A stretch of 64,000 bases of DNA from Streptomyces sp. NBC_00091 (GTDB taxonomy: Bacteria; Actinomycetota; Actinomycetes; Streptomycetales; Streptomycetaceae). Below, one piece after another: positions 19,304 to 27,852 of the stretch. Numbering within the stretch: the first letter of the stretch is position 1; each line of letters begins with the position of its first letter. The DNA lies in the NCBI RefSeq assembly GCF_026343185.1, contig NZ_JAPEMA010000001.1, forward strand, positions 3,038,001 through 3,102,000, given 5' to 3'. The notes beneath the pieces are model-generated. The model searched no databases and was not told where the DNA came from. It saw nothing but the letters and a program-made list of their open reading frames with translations. The position numbers and the translations under genes were made by a program.

Positions 19304-19912
19304 CTATTCCGGCAGGTGGAGTTCCAGGTCGGGGCGTGCCGTGACACCGGTCAGGCCGATGGCGGCCAGCAGCTCGGAGACGGGGCCGCGGCCCGGCAGC
19401 TGCGCGTCGGGGTCGATGTCGTGCCAGGGGGCCAGCACGAAGGACCGCAGGTGCGCCCGGGGGTGCGGGAGGGTGAGGACGGGGTCGTCGGAGACCACGT
19501 CGGCGTACGTCACGATGTCCACGTCGATCGTGCGCGGCCCCCAGCGCTCCTCGCGGACGCGGTCGAAGGCCTCCTCGATGGCGTGCGCCCGCTCCAGGAG
19601 CGAGGAGGGCGGCAGCGTGGTCTTCAGCGCGACGACCGCGTTGAGGTACGAGGGCTGCGAGCCGGGCTCGACGCCCCACGGCTCCGTCTCGTAGACGGGG
19701 GAGACGGCCTTGACCCGCAGCCCCGGGGTGTCGCCGAGGGCGTCGATGGCGCCCTGGAGGGTGTCCAGCCGGTTGCCGAGGTTCGCGCCGAGCGCGATGA
19801 CGGCCCATTTGGGGTTGGACAGGGTGACGTCCGCCGCGTCCACCGCCTCGACGACGGACGCGGGCACGGGCTGGACGGTGGGGTCGCTCTGGGCGTTCAG
19901 TCCGTTGTTCAT
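19304..19912 (-). CDS. folK: 2-amino-4-hydroxy-6-hydroxymethyldihydropteridine diphosphokinase
   Basis: A 202-residue enzyme that transfers pyrophosphate from ATP to 6-hydroxymethyl-dihydropterin in folate synthesis. Family motifs: ALGANLGNRLDTLQGAIDAL near residue 40, SPVYETEPWGV near residue 70, and the signature RWGPRTIDVDIVTY near residue 125. The first 30 residues are an extra variable N-terminal segment. The ATG overlaps the folB stop (ATGA), so the two are translationally coupled. Confidence 0.94.
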   Translation of the reverse strand: MNNGLNAQSDPTVQPVPASVVEAVDAADVTLSNPKWAVIALGANLGNRLDTLQGAIDALGDTPGLRVKAVSPVYETEPWGVEPGSQPSYLNAVVALKTTLPPSSLLERAHAIEEAFDRVREERWGPRTIDVDIVTYADVVSDDPVLTLPHPRAHLRSFVLAPWHDIDPDAQLPGRGPVSELLAAIGLTGVTARPDLELHLPE

Positions 19913-20268
19913 GCGCGGCTCCGGGTGATCGTGATGGTCACGTCGTCGAAGGGGACGGTGATGGGCGCGTCCGGCTTGTGGACGACGACCTCCACCTGCG
20001 CCACGGCGTCGTGCTTGAGGCACTGCTGGGCGATCCGCTCGGCGAGCGTCTCGATCAGGTCGACGGGCTCGCCCTGGACCACGTCGACGACCTCCTCGGC
20101 CACGACCCCGTAGTGCACGGTCTTGGACAGGTCGTCGTCGGCCGCCGCGGGGCGGGAGTCGATGTGCAGCACGAGGTCGACGATGAAGGTCTGGCCCTCT
20201 TCGCGCTCCCGGGGGAAGACGCCGTGGTGCCCGCGAGCCTTGAGGCCGCGCAGCGCGACACGATCCAC
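19909..20268 (-). CDS. folB: Dihydroneopterin aldolase
   Basis: A 119-residue enzyme converting dihydroneopterin to 6-hydroxymethyl-dihydropterin and glycolaldehyde. Recognised from DRVALRGLKARGHHGVFPREREEGQTF at the N terminus and the VDLIETLAERIAQQCL helix near residue 72, which has the active-site Glu. The GTG at 20268 is preceded by AGGAG at 8 bases; the GTG at 20277 lies on that ribosome site and is rejected. It is coupled to folK. Confidence 0.94.
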   Translation of the reverse strand: MDRVALRGLKARGHHGVFPREREEGQTFIVDLVLHIDSRPAAADDDLSKTVHYGVVAEEVVDVVQGEPVDLIETLAERIAQQCLKHDAVAQVEVVVHKPDAPITVPFDDVTITITRSRA

Positions 20269-20399
20269 GCGAATCACTCCTGCTTTCGTAGGTGCTTCCG
20301 GTCCCGGGACTCCCCGGGGCCATGGGCCTACGCCGAGTGCGGTCGGCGTCGTCCACCTTCGAATTTACCTGCGATAAACCTCCGGCCCCGCCCTTGGGG

Positions 20400-20843
20400 T
20401 CAGCCGGTGCCCTCTTCTTCCTCGTCATCGGAGTCCGTGAGGACCGGAGAACCGTGGTGGGACCAGAGCCGCCAGCCCTCCGGTGTGCGTCGGAACACAT
20501 TCGTGGCGACGACCAGCTGGCCGACCAGCGGGCCCAGCTCCCCGGCCTGCTCGGCGGGGCCTCCGCTGAGGATGTTCTCGGTGCACGTGACCAGGGCGGT
20601 GTCACCTATGAGGGCCACTTTGGTGTCGGTGAGGAAGAACTGGATGTACTCGGTGTGGGACATGATCAGCGCGTACGAGCGCAGCACCTCGCCCCGCCCC
20701 GAGAGCACCGGCCAGCCGGGGTGGACACAGGAGATCTCGTCCTCGAGCCAGAGCGCCGACAGCCTGTCGAAGTCCCCCTGCTCCATGGCCGCGTAGAAGG
20801 CCGTGTTGGCCTCTTCGACCGCTTCGATGTCGGTACGGCTCAC
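20400..20843 (-). CDS. NTF2-like / SnoaL-fold protein inside the folate operon
   Basis: A 147-residue protein of the nuclear transport factor 2 superfamily (EEANTAFYAAMEQGDFDRLSALW at the N terminus, ISCVHPGWPVLSGRGEVLRSY, then WRLWSHHGSPV). Such cone-shaped domains may be enzymes or binding proteins; nothing indicates which. The GTG at 20843 has AGGAAAGGGG upstream. It sits between folP and folB, a regular position in Streptomyces as I recall, so a folate-linked role is possible but unproven. The C terminus is an acidic Glu/Asp run. Confidence 0.8.
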   Translation of the reverse strand: MSRTDIEAVEEANTAFYAAMEQGDFDRLSALWLEDEISCVHPGWPVLSGRGEVLRSYALIMSHTEYIQFFLTDTKVALIGDTALVTCTENILSGGPAEQAGELGPLVGQLVVATNVFRRTPEGWRLWSHHGSPVLTDSDDEEEEGTG

Positions 20844-20865
20844 CGTGCCCCTTTCCTGTGCGTCC

Positions 20866-20902
20866 GGCGGGTGTACGTGCGGCGGGTGTACGTGCGGCGG
20901 GT
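20866..20902. repeat. Tandem 15-bp repeat after folP
   Basis: GGCGGGTGTACGTGC occurs at 20866-20880 and 20881-20895, with a partial third copy at 20896-20902 that runs into the folP stop codon. It fills most of the gap between folP and the NTF2-like gene. Confidence 0.85.
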
Positions 20903-21774
20903 CAAAGAGCCCCTTCCACGGCGCGGGCCACCCGAACCGCGTCCGCGGTCGCCCGTACCTCGTGCACCCGTACGGCCCAGGCGCCCTGGTGGGCGGCGAT
21001 GGCCGAGACGGCGGCCGTGGCGGCGTCCCGCTCGCGGGCGGGCGGCGGGGCGGCGTCGGCGGCGCCGGCCAGGACGCGGCCGAGGAAACGCTTCCGCGAG
21101 GCGGCGACCAGCAGCGGGAAGCCCAGCGCGCGCAGCTCGGGGAGGTGGGCGACCAGGGCCAGGTCGTGCTCGGCGTTCTTGGCGAAGCCCAGGCCCGGGT
21201 CGACGACGAGCCGCTCGGGGGCGATGCCGCCGGCGACGACCGCGTCGATGCGGGTGCGGAGCTCGGCGGTGACCTCCGCGAGGACGTCCTCGTAGACGGC
21301 GAGGCGGTTCATGCCGTCGCTGAAGCCGCGCCAGTGCATGACCACGAAGGGGACCTCGGCGGCGGCGACCGCCGGGATCATCTCCGGGTCGGCGAGGCCG
21401 CCGCTGACGTCGTTGACCAGGGTCGCGCCGGCCGCGACGGCCTGGGCGGCGACGCAGGCGCGCATGGTGTCGACGGAGACGGTGACGCCCTCGGAGGCGA
21501 GGCCGCGGACGACGGGGACGACCCGGCGGAGTTCTTCCTCGGCGTCGACGCGGGAGGCGCCGGGGCGGGTGGACTCGCCGCCGACGTCGACGAGGTCGGC
21601 GCCCTGGGCGACGAGGTCGAGGCCGCGCTTGACGGCGGCGGTGGTGTCGAACCACCGGCCGCCGTCGGAGAAGGAGTCCGGGGTGACGTTGACGACGCCC
21701 ATGACCGCGCAGCGGTCCCAGTCGGGCAGCCCTGTGACCTGGCCCCTCGGGGCCGGAGCGCGGTTGCTGTTCAT
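20902..21774 (-). CDS. folP: Dihydropteroate synthase
   Basis: A 290-residue TIM-barrel enzyme that joins p-aminobenzoate to the pterin pyrophosphate; it is the sulfonamide target. The pterin/diphosphate loop VMGVVNVTPDSFSDGG is near residues 24-39, DLVDVGGESTRPGA near residue 58, NDVSGGLAD near residue 120, and the VDPGLGFAKNAEHDL and ASRKRFLG segments follow. Length and motifs are complete. It is the first gene of a minus-strand set folP, NTF2-like, folB, folK, DUF3180. Confidence 0.95.
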   Translation of the reverse strand: MNSNRAPAPRGQVTGLPDWDRCAVMGVVNVTPDSFSDGGRWFDTTAAVKRGLDLVAQGADLVDVGGESTRPGASRVDAEEELRRVVPVVRGLASEGVTVSVDTMRACVAAQAVAAGATLVNDVSGGLADPEMIPAVAAAEVPFVVMHWRGFSDGMNRLAVYEDVLAEVTAELRTRIDAVVAGGIAPERLVVDPGLGFAKNAEHDLALVAHLPELRALGFPLLVAASRKRFLGRVLAGAADAAPPPARERDAATAAVSAIAAHQGAWAVRVHEVRATADAVRVARAVEGAL

Positions 21775-22120
21775 GGCCTCAAGGGTAGAGGCCGGGCGGT
21801 TGCCGTGGCGCCGGCGCCGGTGCCGGGTGCGGGTGGGGGGTTGCCGCTGCGCGGGCTGGTCCCCTACCCGCCCTTCGCCCGTTCCTCCCCCAGCTACCGC
21901 TGGGGGGACCCCCAGGGGCTCCGCCCCGGACCCCGCGCCTCAAACGCCGGCGGGGCTGGGGGGTGCGGGGCTGGGGGTGCGCGAACGCCGGCGGGGCTGG
22001 AAGATTCAGCCCCGCCGGCGTTTGAGGTGTGGGGGTCCCCCCGGACGGAGTCTGGGGGAGGTGGAAGGGCGGGTGGGGGACCGCTCCGTGCAGCGGTCCG
22101 GGATGCCGCCCGGTCAGGGG
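21775..22120. repeat. Intergenic hairpin repeat element (REP-like)
   Basis: This 346-base gene-free stretch is built from repeats. A 20-mer beginning CTCAAACGCCGG occurs at 21939-21958 and inverted at 22007-22026. A shortened direct copy at 21984-21999 forms a perfect 16-bp hairpin with 22007-22022 (loop GAAGATT). Flanking G/C blocks (about 21900-21935 and 22028-22060) are also inverted copies of each other. A related sequence lies inside a gene at 33494-33563. It may terminate the lysyltransferase-like transcript; no promoter for folP was identified in it. Confidence 0.8.
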
Positions 22121-23974
22121 TCAGGCTGCCTGGACCTCGCGTTCGGTCTGGGTCGGGACCTTCGGCGTGTGCGTGGTGTGGGTGCAGGTGCGGACCGGCT
22201 TGGGGCGGCGGCGGCTGGCGAACAGCCGGGGCAGGGCCAGCGTCACGAAGCCCTCGGCCTGCATCGCGGCGAAGCCGATGCGGGGCAGGTCGCGGGTCTG
22301 GCGGAAGACCACGAAGCGGGGCTCCCAGCGCGGGCGGAACTTCGCGTTGAACTTGTACAGCGACTCGATCTGGAACCAGCGCGAGAGGAAGACGAGCAGG
22401 CTGCGCCAGGCGCGCAGCACCGGGCCGGCGCCGATCTTCTCGCCGCGGGCCAGCGCCGAGCGGAACATCGCGAAGTTCAGGGAGACCTTCTCGATGCCCA
22501 GCGACGGGGACGTCTCCAGGGAGGCGACGATCAGCAGCTCGTTCATGCCCGGGTCGGCGGCGCGGTCGCGGCGCATCATCTCCAGCGACATGCCGTCCTT
22601 GCCCCACGGCACGAAGTGCTGGATGGCCTTCAGGTCGCCGAAGGGGCTGGTGTCGCCCTCCTCCACGCGGTGCGCGGTGGCGATGATGCAGTCGCCGTCG
22701 CCGGGGTCGCCGATGCGGCCGAGCGCCATGGAGAAGCCGCGCTCGGTGTCGGTGCCGCGCCAGGCCTCGGCGGCGCCGCGTACGGCCGTCAGCTCCTCCT
22801 CGGTCAGCTCGCTGACCCGGCGGACCTTGGTGGTGTAGCCGTTGCGCTCGATGCGCTTCACCATCTGGCGGACGTTGCGCATCGGGCGGCCCGAGAGGGA
22901 GAAGTCTTTGACGTCGACGATGGCCTCGTCGCCGAGTTCCAGCGCGTCCAGCCCGGTCTCGCGGGTCCAGACCTCGCCGCCGGTCTCGCTGCAGCCCATG
23001 ACGGCGGGGGTCCAGGAGTGGGCCTTGGCCTCCTCCATGAACCGCTCGATGGCGCCGGGCCAGGCCTCGACGTCGCCGACCGGGTCGCCGGAGGCGAGCA
23101 TGACGCCGGAGACGACGCGGTAGGTGACGGCGGCCTTGCCGCTGGGGGAGAAGACGACGGCCTTGTCGCGGCGGAGCGCGAAGTGGCCGAGGGAGTCGCG
23201 GCCGCCGTGCTTGGCGAGCAGCTCGCGCAGCTTCACCTCGTCGTCGGAGGTCAGCTGGGCGGCCGGGTGCTCGGGGCGGAAGGCCAGGTAGATCGTGGTG
23301 ACGGCGGTCAGCATGCCGAGGGCGCCGAGGGAGTAGCCGACGGTCCAGGACACCCGGCCGGCGTAGTCGACGGGGCCCTCGAAGCCGAAGAGGCCGTAGA
23401 CGACGTGGGTGATCTGCTCGTAGAGGCTGGGGCGGCCGACCACCTTGCTCGGGTGGACGTTGACGATGACCAGGCCCAGGCCGATGGAGCCGGCGCTCAT
23501 CAGGACGAAGTTCGCGAGCGCCTTCCAGCGGCTGCGCGGGTCCGGCAGGGCCTTGAATTCACCCTGGTGGCGCAGGAGCAGCGCGAGGAGCACCGCCGCG
23601 ATGACCACGCCGATGAAGGAGTGCCGGTACGCGAACTGCGCGACGGCGCCGGCGGGCAGCAGGACGACGGCGGCCCGCCAGGCCCGCCGCTTGTGGCGCT
23701 TGAGGCCGTGCGCGAGCAGCAGGATCAGCACGCCCGCGCTGATGGACAGGGCCGCGGCGAAGGGGCCCAGGGAACCGGGCAGCACCTCGGTGACCGCGTG
23801 GATCCGGCTGTGGCGGAATCGCGGGAAGACGCCCGCCGCGATGTCCAGAAGGCCGACGATCATGACGGCCGTACCTACGAGACCGGGCACCGACTCCGGC
23901 CTTGGTCCGCGGAAGATTCGCCGGACCCTACTCGGAACCTGTCCCGACTTATCGCCATCTATCCTGCTAGACAT
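22121..23974 (-). CDS. Phosphatidylglycerol lysyltransferase-like membrane protein (DUF2156)
   Basis: A 617-residue protein. The N-terminal ~240 residues contain about six or seven membrane helices. The C-terminal ~330 residues are the DUF2156 GNAT-like domain of MprF/LysX proteins (KHGGRDSLGHFALRRDKAVVFSPSGKAAVTYRV, ASGDPVGDVEAWPGAIERFM, MSLEMMRRDRAADPGMNELLI). Such proteins transfer lysine or another amino acid from tRNA to membrane lipid, reducing surface charge. A lysyl-tRNA synthetase domain, present in mycobacterial LysX, is absent. The ATG at 23974 follows GGGAAGCG. The gene is divergent from the alpha/beta hydrolase. Confidence 0.85.
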   Translation of the reverse strand: MSSRIDGDKSGQVPSRVRRIFRGPRPESVPGLVGTAVMIVGLLDIAAGVFPRFRHSRIHAVTEVLPGSLGPFAAALSISAGVLILLLAHGLKRHKRRAWRAAVVLLPAGAVAQFAYRHSFIGVVIAAVLLALLLRHQGEFKALPDPRSRWKALANFVLMSAGSIGLGLVIVNVHPSKVVGRPSLYEQITHVVYGLFGFEGPVDYAGRVSWTVGYSLGALGMLTAVTTIYLAFRPEHPAAQLTSDDEVKLRELLAKHGGRDSLGHFALRRDKAVVFSPSGKAAVTYRVVSGVMLASGDPVGDVEAWPGAIERFMEEAKAHSWTPAVMGCSETGGEVWTRETGLDALELGDEAIVDVKDFSLSGRPMRNVRQMVKRIERNGYTTKVRRVSELTEEELTAVRGAAEAWRGTDTERGFSMALGRIGDPGDGDCIIATAHRVEEGDTSPFGDLKAIQHFVPWGKDGMSLEMMRRDRAADPGMNELLIVASLETSPSLGIEKVSLNFAMFRSALARGEKIGAGPVLRAWRSLLVFLSRWFQIESLYKFNAKFRPRWEPRFVVFRQTRDLPRIGFAAMQAEGFVTLALPRLFASRRRPKPVRTCTHTTHTPKVPTQTEREVQAA

Positions 23975-24127
23975 CGCTTCCCGTTGCTCCGCGAGAGATC
24001 ATGTGGCCGAAGGCCGCGACAGCCTCCGGAGTGTGGTGCGTCCAGTAGGACGACATCGAGGGGGAGCGGGTTCACTCTTCCGCCGGAAAAAAACTAGTCC
24101 TGCCATCAGAAAGTCGACTGACTGCTC

Positions 24128-25237
24128 ATGGGTCTCACCAGTAATACGGTTCTGGTCCTGGCCATCATCGCGGGTGTGCTGCTGTTCGCGGTGACGGTCT
24201 GGTCCTGGCCGAAGCTCTCGGGGCGCGGCTGGCGCTCGGTCCTCGGCCGGATCGGCCTGCTCCTCGCGACCCAGCTGGCGCTGTTCTCGGCAGTCGGTCT
24301 CGCGGCTAACAAGTCGTTCCTCTTCTACGGTTCCTGGGCCGACCTGTTCGGCCAGGAGACCTCCATCGGCAAGGTCGTCGACCACTCGATGAGCAGCAAG
24401 GACATCAAGGTCCTCGACAAGCAGCAGCTCGACGTGCCCGGTGGGGCCAAGCCCCAGGTCGCCGGTCAGATCCTGAAGGTTGCCATAACCGGTCAGAAGT
24501 CGAAGATAACGAGCCCCGGCTACGTCTGGCTGCCGCCGGAGTACTTCCAGCCGCAGCACAAGGACCAGAACTTTCCGGCGTCGATCGTCCTGACGGGCTA
24601 CCCGGGCACCGCCGAGAACCTGATCAAAGGGCTGAACTACCCGATGACGGCCTTCAAGCAGGCCAAGGCGGGCAAGATGAAGCCGATGATCCTGGTCATG
24701 CTGCGGCCGACCATCGCACCGCCGCGCGACACCGAGTGCGTGGACATACCGGGCGGCCCGCAGACGGAGACCTTCTTCGCGCAGGACCTGCCGCAGGCCA
24801 TCCAGGGCACCTTCCGGGTGGGCAAGAAGCCGCAGAACATGGGCTTCATCGGGAACTCCACGGGCGGCTACTGCGCCCTGAAGATCGCCGCGCACCACCC
24901 GCAGACCTTCGGTGCGGGCGTGGGTCTGTCCGCGTACTACAAGGCCGCCGACGACGCGACGACCGGTGACCTGTTCCACGGCGACGAGAAGCTGAAGGCC
25001 CGCGCGGACGTGCTCCAGAGCCTCGCGAGCAAGAAGCCGACCGGTACGTCCTTCCTGGTCACGACCAGTGAGAAGGGCGAGGACAACCTGAACGACACCA
25101 AGAAGTTCATCAAGCTGGTCAAGGGCCCGGACCGGGTCTCCTCGATCGTCCTCGACAGCGGCGGCCACAACTTCAACACCTGGCGCCGTGAGATCCCGCC
25201 GATGCTGGTGTGGCTGAGCGGTCGCATGCAGGCGTGA
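24128..25237 (+). CDS. Membrane-anchored alpha/beta hydrolase (esterase D / antigen 85-like fold)
   Basis: A 369-residue protein with two N-terminal membrane helices (residues 7-26 and 38-60) and an extracellular alpha/beta hydrolase domain. The nucleophile elbow is GNSTGG (Ser near residue 244) and the catalytic His is likely in LDSGGHNFNTWRREIP near the C terminus. It resembles esterase-D/mycolyltransferase-fold proteins; Streptomyces makes no mycolic acids, so a different acyl substrate is implied. It is divergent from the lysyltransferase-like gene, suggesting a linked role in envelope modification (inference). Confidence 0.82.
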   Translation: MGLTSNTVLVLAIIAGVLLFAVTVWSWPKLSGRGWRSVLGRIGLLLATQLALFSAVGLAANKSFLFYGSWADLFGQETSIGKVVDHSMSSKDIKVLDKQQLDVPGGAKPQVAGQILKVAITGQKSKITSPGYVWLPPEYFQPQHKDQNFPASIVLTGYPGTAENLIKGLNYPMTAFKQAKAGKMKPMILVMLRPTIAPPRDTECVDIPGGPQTETFFAQDLPQAIQGTFRVGKKPQNMGFIGNSTGGYCALKIAAHHPQTFGAGVGLSAYYKAADDATTGDLFHGDEKLKARADVLQSLASKKPTGTSFLVTTSEKGEDNLNDTKKFIKLVKGPDRVSSIVLDSGGHNFNTWRREIPPMLVWLSGRMQA

Positions 25238-25261
25238 ACCCCGTGCTCGGGGGGCATGGTG

Positions 25262-25290
25262 AAGGGCCCGGCTCCGGCCGGGCCCTTTTC
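25262..25290. terminator. Bidirectional intrinsic terminator
   Basis: A perfect 11-bp stem (25262-25272 with 25277-25287), loop TCCG, is flanked by AA on one side and TTTT on the other. It lies between the convergent hydrolase and ABC ATPase genes. Confidence 0.92.
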
Positions 25291-25304
25291 CGTGTCCGCC
25301 GGGG

Positions 25305-26267
25305 TCAGGCCTCCTGGAGGCGGGCCCGGCGCAGCGCCCGGTGGACGCCCTCGGGGGTCAGTACGCCGGCCAGCGCGCCGGAGTCCGGGTCCGTGACCCC
25401 GATGCGGCCCGAGTCCTCCTGGAGCAGGGCGGCGAGGGCCTCGCGCAGCGATGCCCCCAGGGGTACGGACGCGGCGGGGGCCGGGCCTTCGGGGGCCGTG
25501 AGGTCGGCCGCCCCGACGGGGGTGACCGCGAGCCGCTTGAGCCCGCGGTCGGCGCCGACGAACGAGGCGACGTACGGGGTGGCCGGCGCGCCGAGCACGG
25601 CGGCCGGGCGGGCGAACTGCTCGATGGTGCCCGACCCGTAGACCGCGATCCGGTCGCCGAGCCGGACGGCCTCCTCCAGGTCGTGGGTGACGAGCAGGAT
25701 CGTCTTGCGGACGGTCCTCTGCAGGGTCAGGAACTCGTTCTGGAGGCGTTCGCGGACCACCGGGTCCACCGCGCCGAACGGCTCGTCCATCAGCAGGACC
25801 GGCGGGTCCGCCGCGAGCGCGCGGGCCACGCCGACGCGCTGGCGCTGGCCGCCCGACAGCTGCTCGGGGTAGCGGCCCCCGTACACGGCCGGATCCAGCC
25901 CCACCAGTTCGAGCAGCTCGGCCGCCCGGGCGCGGGCCCTGGCCTTCGGGGTGCCGATCAGCTGCGGCACCGTCGCCGTGTTCTCCAGCACCGTCTTGTG
26001 CGGGAACAGCCCGACCTGCTGGATGACGTAGCCGATCCGGCGGCGCAGCTCGACCGGGTCGGCGGCCGCGATGTCCTCGCCGCCCAGGAGGATCCGGCCG
26101 GAGGTCGGCTCGATCAGCCGGTTGACCATCTTCATGGTGGTCGTCTTGCCGCAGCCGGACGGGCCCACCAGCGTGACCAGCTCGCCTTCCGCCACCTCGA
26201 AGGACAGGTCCTCGACGGCGGTCGTCCCATCGGGGTAGCGCTTGGTCACATGCTCGAATCGGATCAC
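25305..26267 (-). CDS. Glycine betaine/choline-type ABC transporter ATPase (OpuCA-like)
   Basis: A 320-residue ATPase energising uptake of compatible solutes. Walker A is GPSGCGKTT, the signature LSGGQRQRVGVARALA, Walker B VLLMDEPFGAVDP, and the switch His is in LLVTHDLEEAV. The C-terminal part (SGRIGVTDPDSGALAGVLTPEGVHRAL) resembles a single CBS-type regulatory domain, as in OpuCA. The GTG at 26267 has GGGGAGGA upstream; an upstream start at 26285 overlaps that site. It reads divergently from its two permease genes, unlike the single-operon arrangement usual elsewhere. Confidence 0.9.
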   Translation of the reverse strand: MIRFEHVTKRYPDGTTAVEDLSFEVAEGELVTLVGPSGCGKTTTMKMVNRLIEPTSGRILLGGEDIAAADPVELRRRIGYVIQQVGLFPHKTVLENTATVPQLIGTPKARARARAAELLELVGLDPAVYGGRYPEQLSGGQRQRVGVARALAADPPVLLMDEPFGAVDPVVRERLQNEFLTLQRTVRKTILLVTHDLEEAVRLGDRIAVYGSGTIEQFARPAAVLGAPATPYVASFVGADRGLKRLAVTPVGAADLTAPEGPAPAASVPLGASLREALAALLQEDSGRIGVTDPDSGALAGVLTPEGVHRALRRARLQEA

Positions 26268-26440
26268 CCCGCCATCCTCCCCCAACGGCCCGCCCGGATG
26301 GGCGAAGGGTTTGTCAGGGGAGTGTTGCGGCTGTGCGAATGAATCCGGCCATTGTGGGTGCCTGGGGTTATGGTCGCTCGAGGCCGGATCTCCGGCACAC
26401 GCGTGCGAAGGACGAAGGACGAGGGGCGGGGGTGGGCGGC

Positions 26441-27133
26441 ATGGCCGGGCGCGGCTGCCTGGTGGCGAACGACTGGATCTGCTGGGAATACGTCAGCTCC
26501 CGCTCCCAGGAACTGGCGGACGCCACCGTCGAGCACGTCTGGATCACCGCGGTGTCGGTGCTCATCGGCGTCGCCGTGTCCGTACCGCTCGCGCTGCTGG
26601 CCCGCCGGGGCCGCCGCTGGGCGGCCCCCGTGCTGGGCCTGACCACCCTGCTCTACACGATCCCCTCGCTCGCCATGTTCTCCCTGCTGCTGCCCTTCTT
26701 CGGGCTCTCGGCGGCGCTGGTGGTGACCGGGCTGGTGCTGTACTCGCTGACCATCCTGGTCCGCAACGTGCTGGCCGGCCTGGAGGCCGTCCCCGAGGAC
26801 GTACGGGAGGCCGCGCGCGGGATGGGCTACGGCCCGGCCCGGCTGCTGTGGCAGGTCGAACTCCCGCTGGCGCTGCCCGCGCTGCTCGCCGGGGTGCGGA
26901 TCGCCACCGTCTCGACCGTGGCGCTGACCACCGTCGGCTCCATCGTCGGCAAGGGCGGCCTGGGCAACCTGATCGCCCCCGCCGTGAACAGCTCCTTCAA
27001 GGCCCAGGTGCTCACCGCCTCGGTGCTGTGCGTGCTGCTCGCGCTGGTCGCCGACCTGCTGCTGCTCGGTGTGCAGCGGCTGCTGACGCCGTGGACGCGG
27101 GTCGCCCGTTCCGTGAAGGTGAAGGGGGCCTGA
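26441..27133 (+). CDS. Glycine betaine/choline ABC transporter permease 1
   Basis: A 230-residue permease with five or six membrane helices and the BPD_transp_1 loop EAARGMGYGPARLLWQVELPLALPALLAGVRIA, which contacts the ATPase. It starts at ATG 26441 behind a G-rich ribosome site; GTG 26432 is equally possible, and the frame is open to 26333. It is followed after 4 bases by the second permease. Together with the genes at 25305, 27138 and 27853 it makes a complete importer. Confidence 0.88.
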   Translation: MAGRGCLVANDWICWEYVSSRSQELADATVEHVWITAVSVLIGVAVSVPLALLARRGRRWAAPVLGLTTLLYTIPSLAMFSLLLPFFGLSAALVVTGLVLYSLTILVRNVLAGLEAVPEDVREAARGMGYGPARLLWQVELPLALPALLAGVRIATVSTVALTTVGSIVGKGGLGNLIAPAVNSSFKAQVLTASVLCVLLALVADLLLLGVQRLLTPWTRVARSVKVKGA

Positions 27134-27137
27134 GGGC

Positions 27138-27806
27138 ATGGGCGTGATGGGGCAGGCCTGGGACTGGCTGGCGGACGGGGCCAACTGGTCCGGGGAGAGC
27201 GGGGTGTGGCACCGGCTCGGCGAGCACGTCTACGTCAGCGGGATCGCCCTGGCCATCGCCTGCGCGGTGGCCCTGCCGGTCGGGCTGTGGCTCGGCCACC
27301 TCGGCCGGGGCGGCACCCTCGCGGTGAACATCTCCAACGCCGGCCGTGCCGTGCCGGTGTTCGCGGTGCTGGCCCTGTTCATGGTCTCCCCGCTGCGCAG
27401 CGCCGGCTACGTGCCCACCATCGCCGCGCTCGTGCTGTTCGCCGTACCGCCGCTGCTGACCAACGCGTACGTGGGCATGCGCGAGGTGGACCGCTCGGTG
27501 GTCGAGGCCGCCCGGGGCATGGGCATGTCCGGCCGCCAGCTGTTCCTGCGGGTGGAACTGCCGCTCGCGCGGGGGCTGGTGATGACCGGGCTGCGCTCGG
27601 GCGCCGTGCAGGTCATCGCCACCGCGACGATCGCGGCGATGGTCGGCCAGGGCGGCCTGGGCCGGATCATCACCGCCGGCTTCAACACGTACAACACGCC
27701 GCAGGTCGTGGCGGGCGCCGTACTGGTGGCCCTGCTGGCCCTGGTGGTGGAGGGCGCGCTGGTGGCGGCGGACCGGCTGCTGCCCGGGCGCCCGGCGGCG
27801 CGCTGA
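27138..27806 (+). CDS. Glycine betaine/choline ABC transporter permease 2
   Basis: A 222-residue permease with about six membrane helices and the coupling loop EAARGMGMSGRQLFLRVELPLARGLVMTGLRSG. It is a paralogue of the preceding permease, starting 4 bases after its stop, as in OpuCB/OpuCD pairs. The two form the membrane heterodimer. Confidence 0.88.
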   Translation: MGVMGQAWDWLADGANWSGESGVWHRLGEHVYVSGIALAIACAVALPVGLWLGHLGRGGTLAVNISNAGRAVPVFAVLALFMVSPLRSAGYVPTIAALVLFAVPPLLTNAYVGMREVDRSVVEAARGMGMSGRQLFLRVELPLARGLVMTGLRSGAVQVIATATIAAMVGQGGLGRIITAGFNTYNTPQVVAGAVLVALLALVVEGALVAADRLLPGRPAAR

Positions 27807-27852
27807 GACGCGACTGCCGCCCGTCCCTTTTTCCTGATCCCTAAGGAGCATG

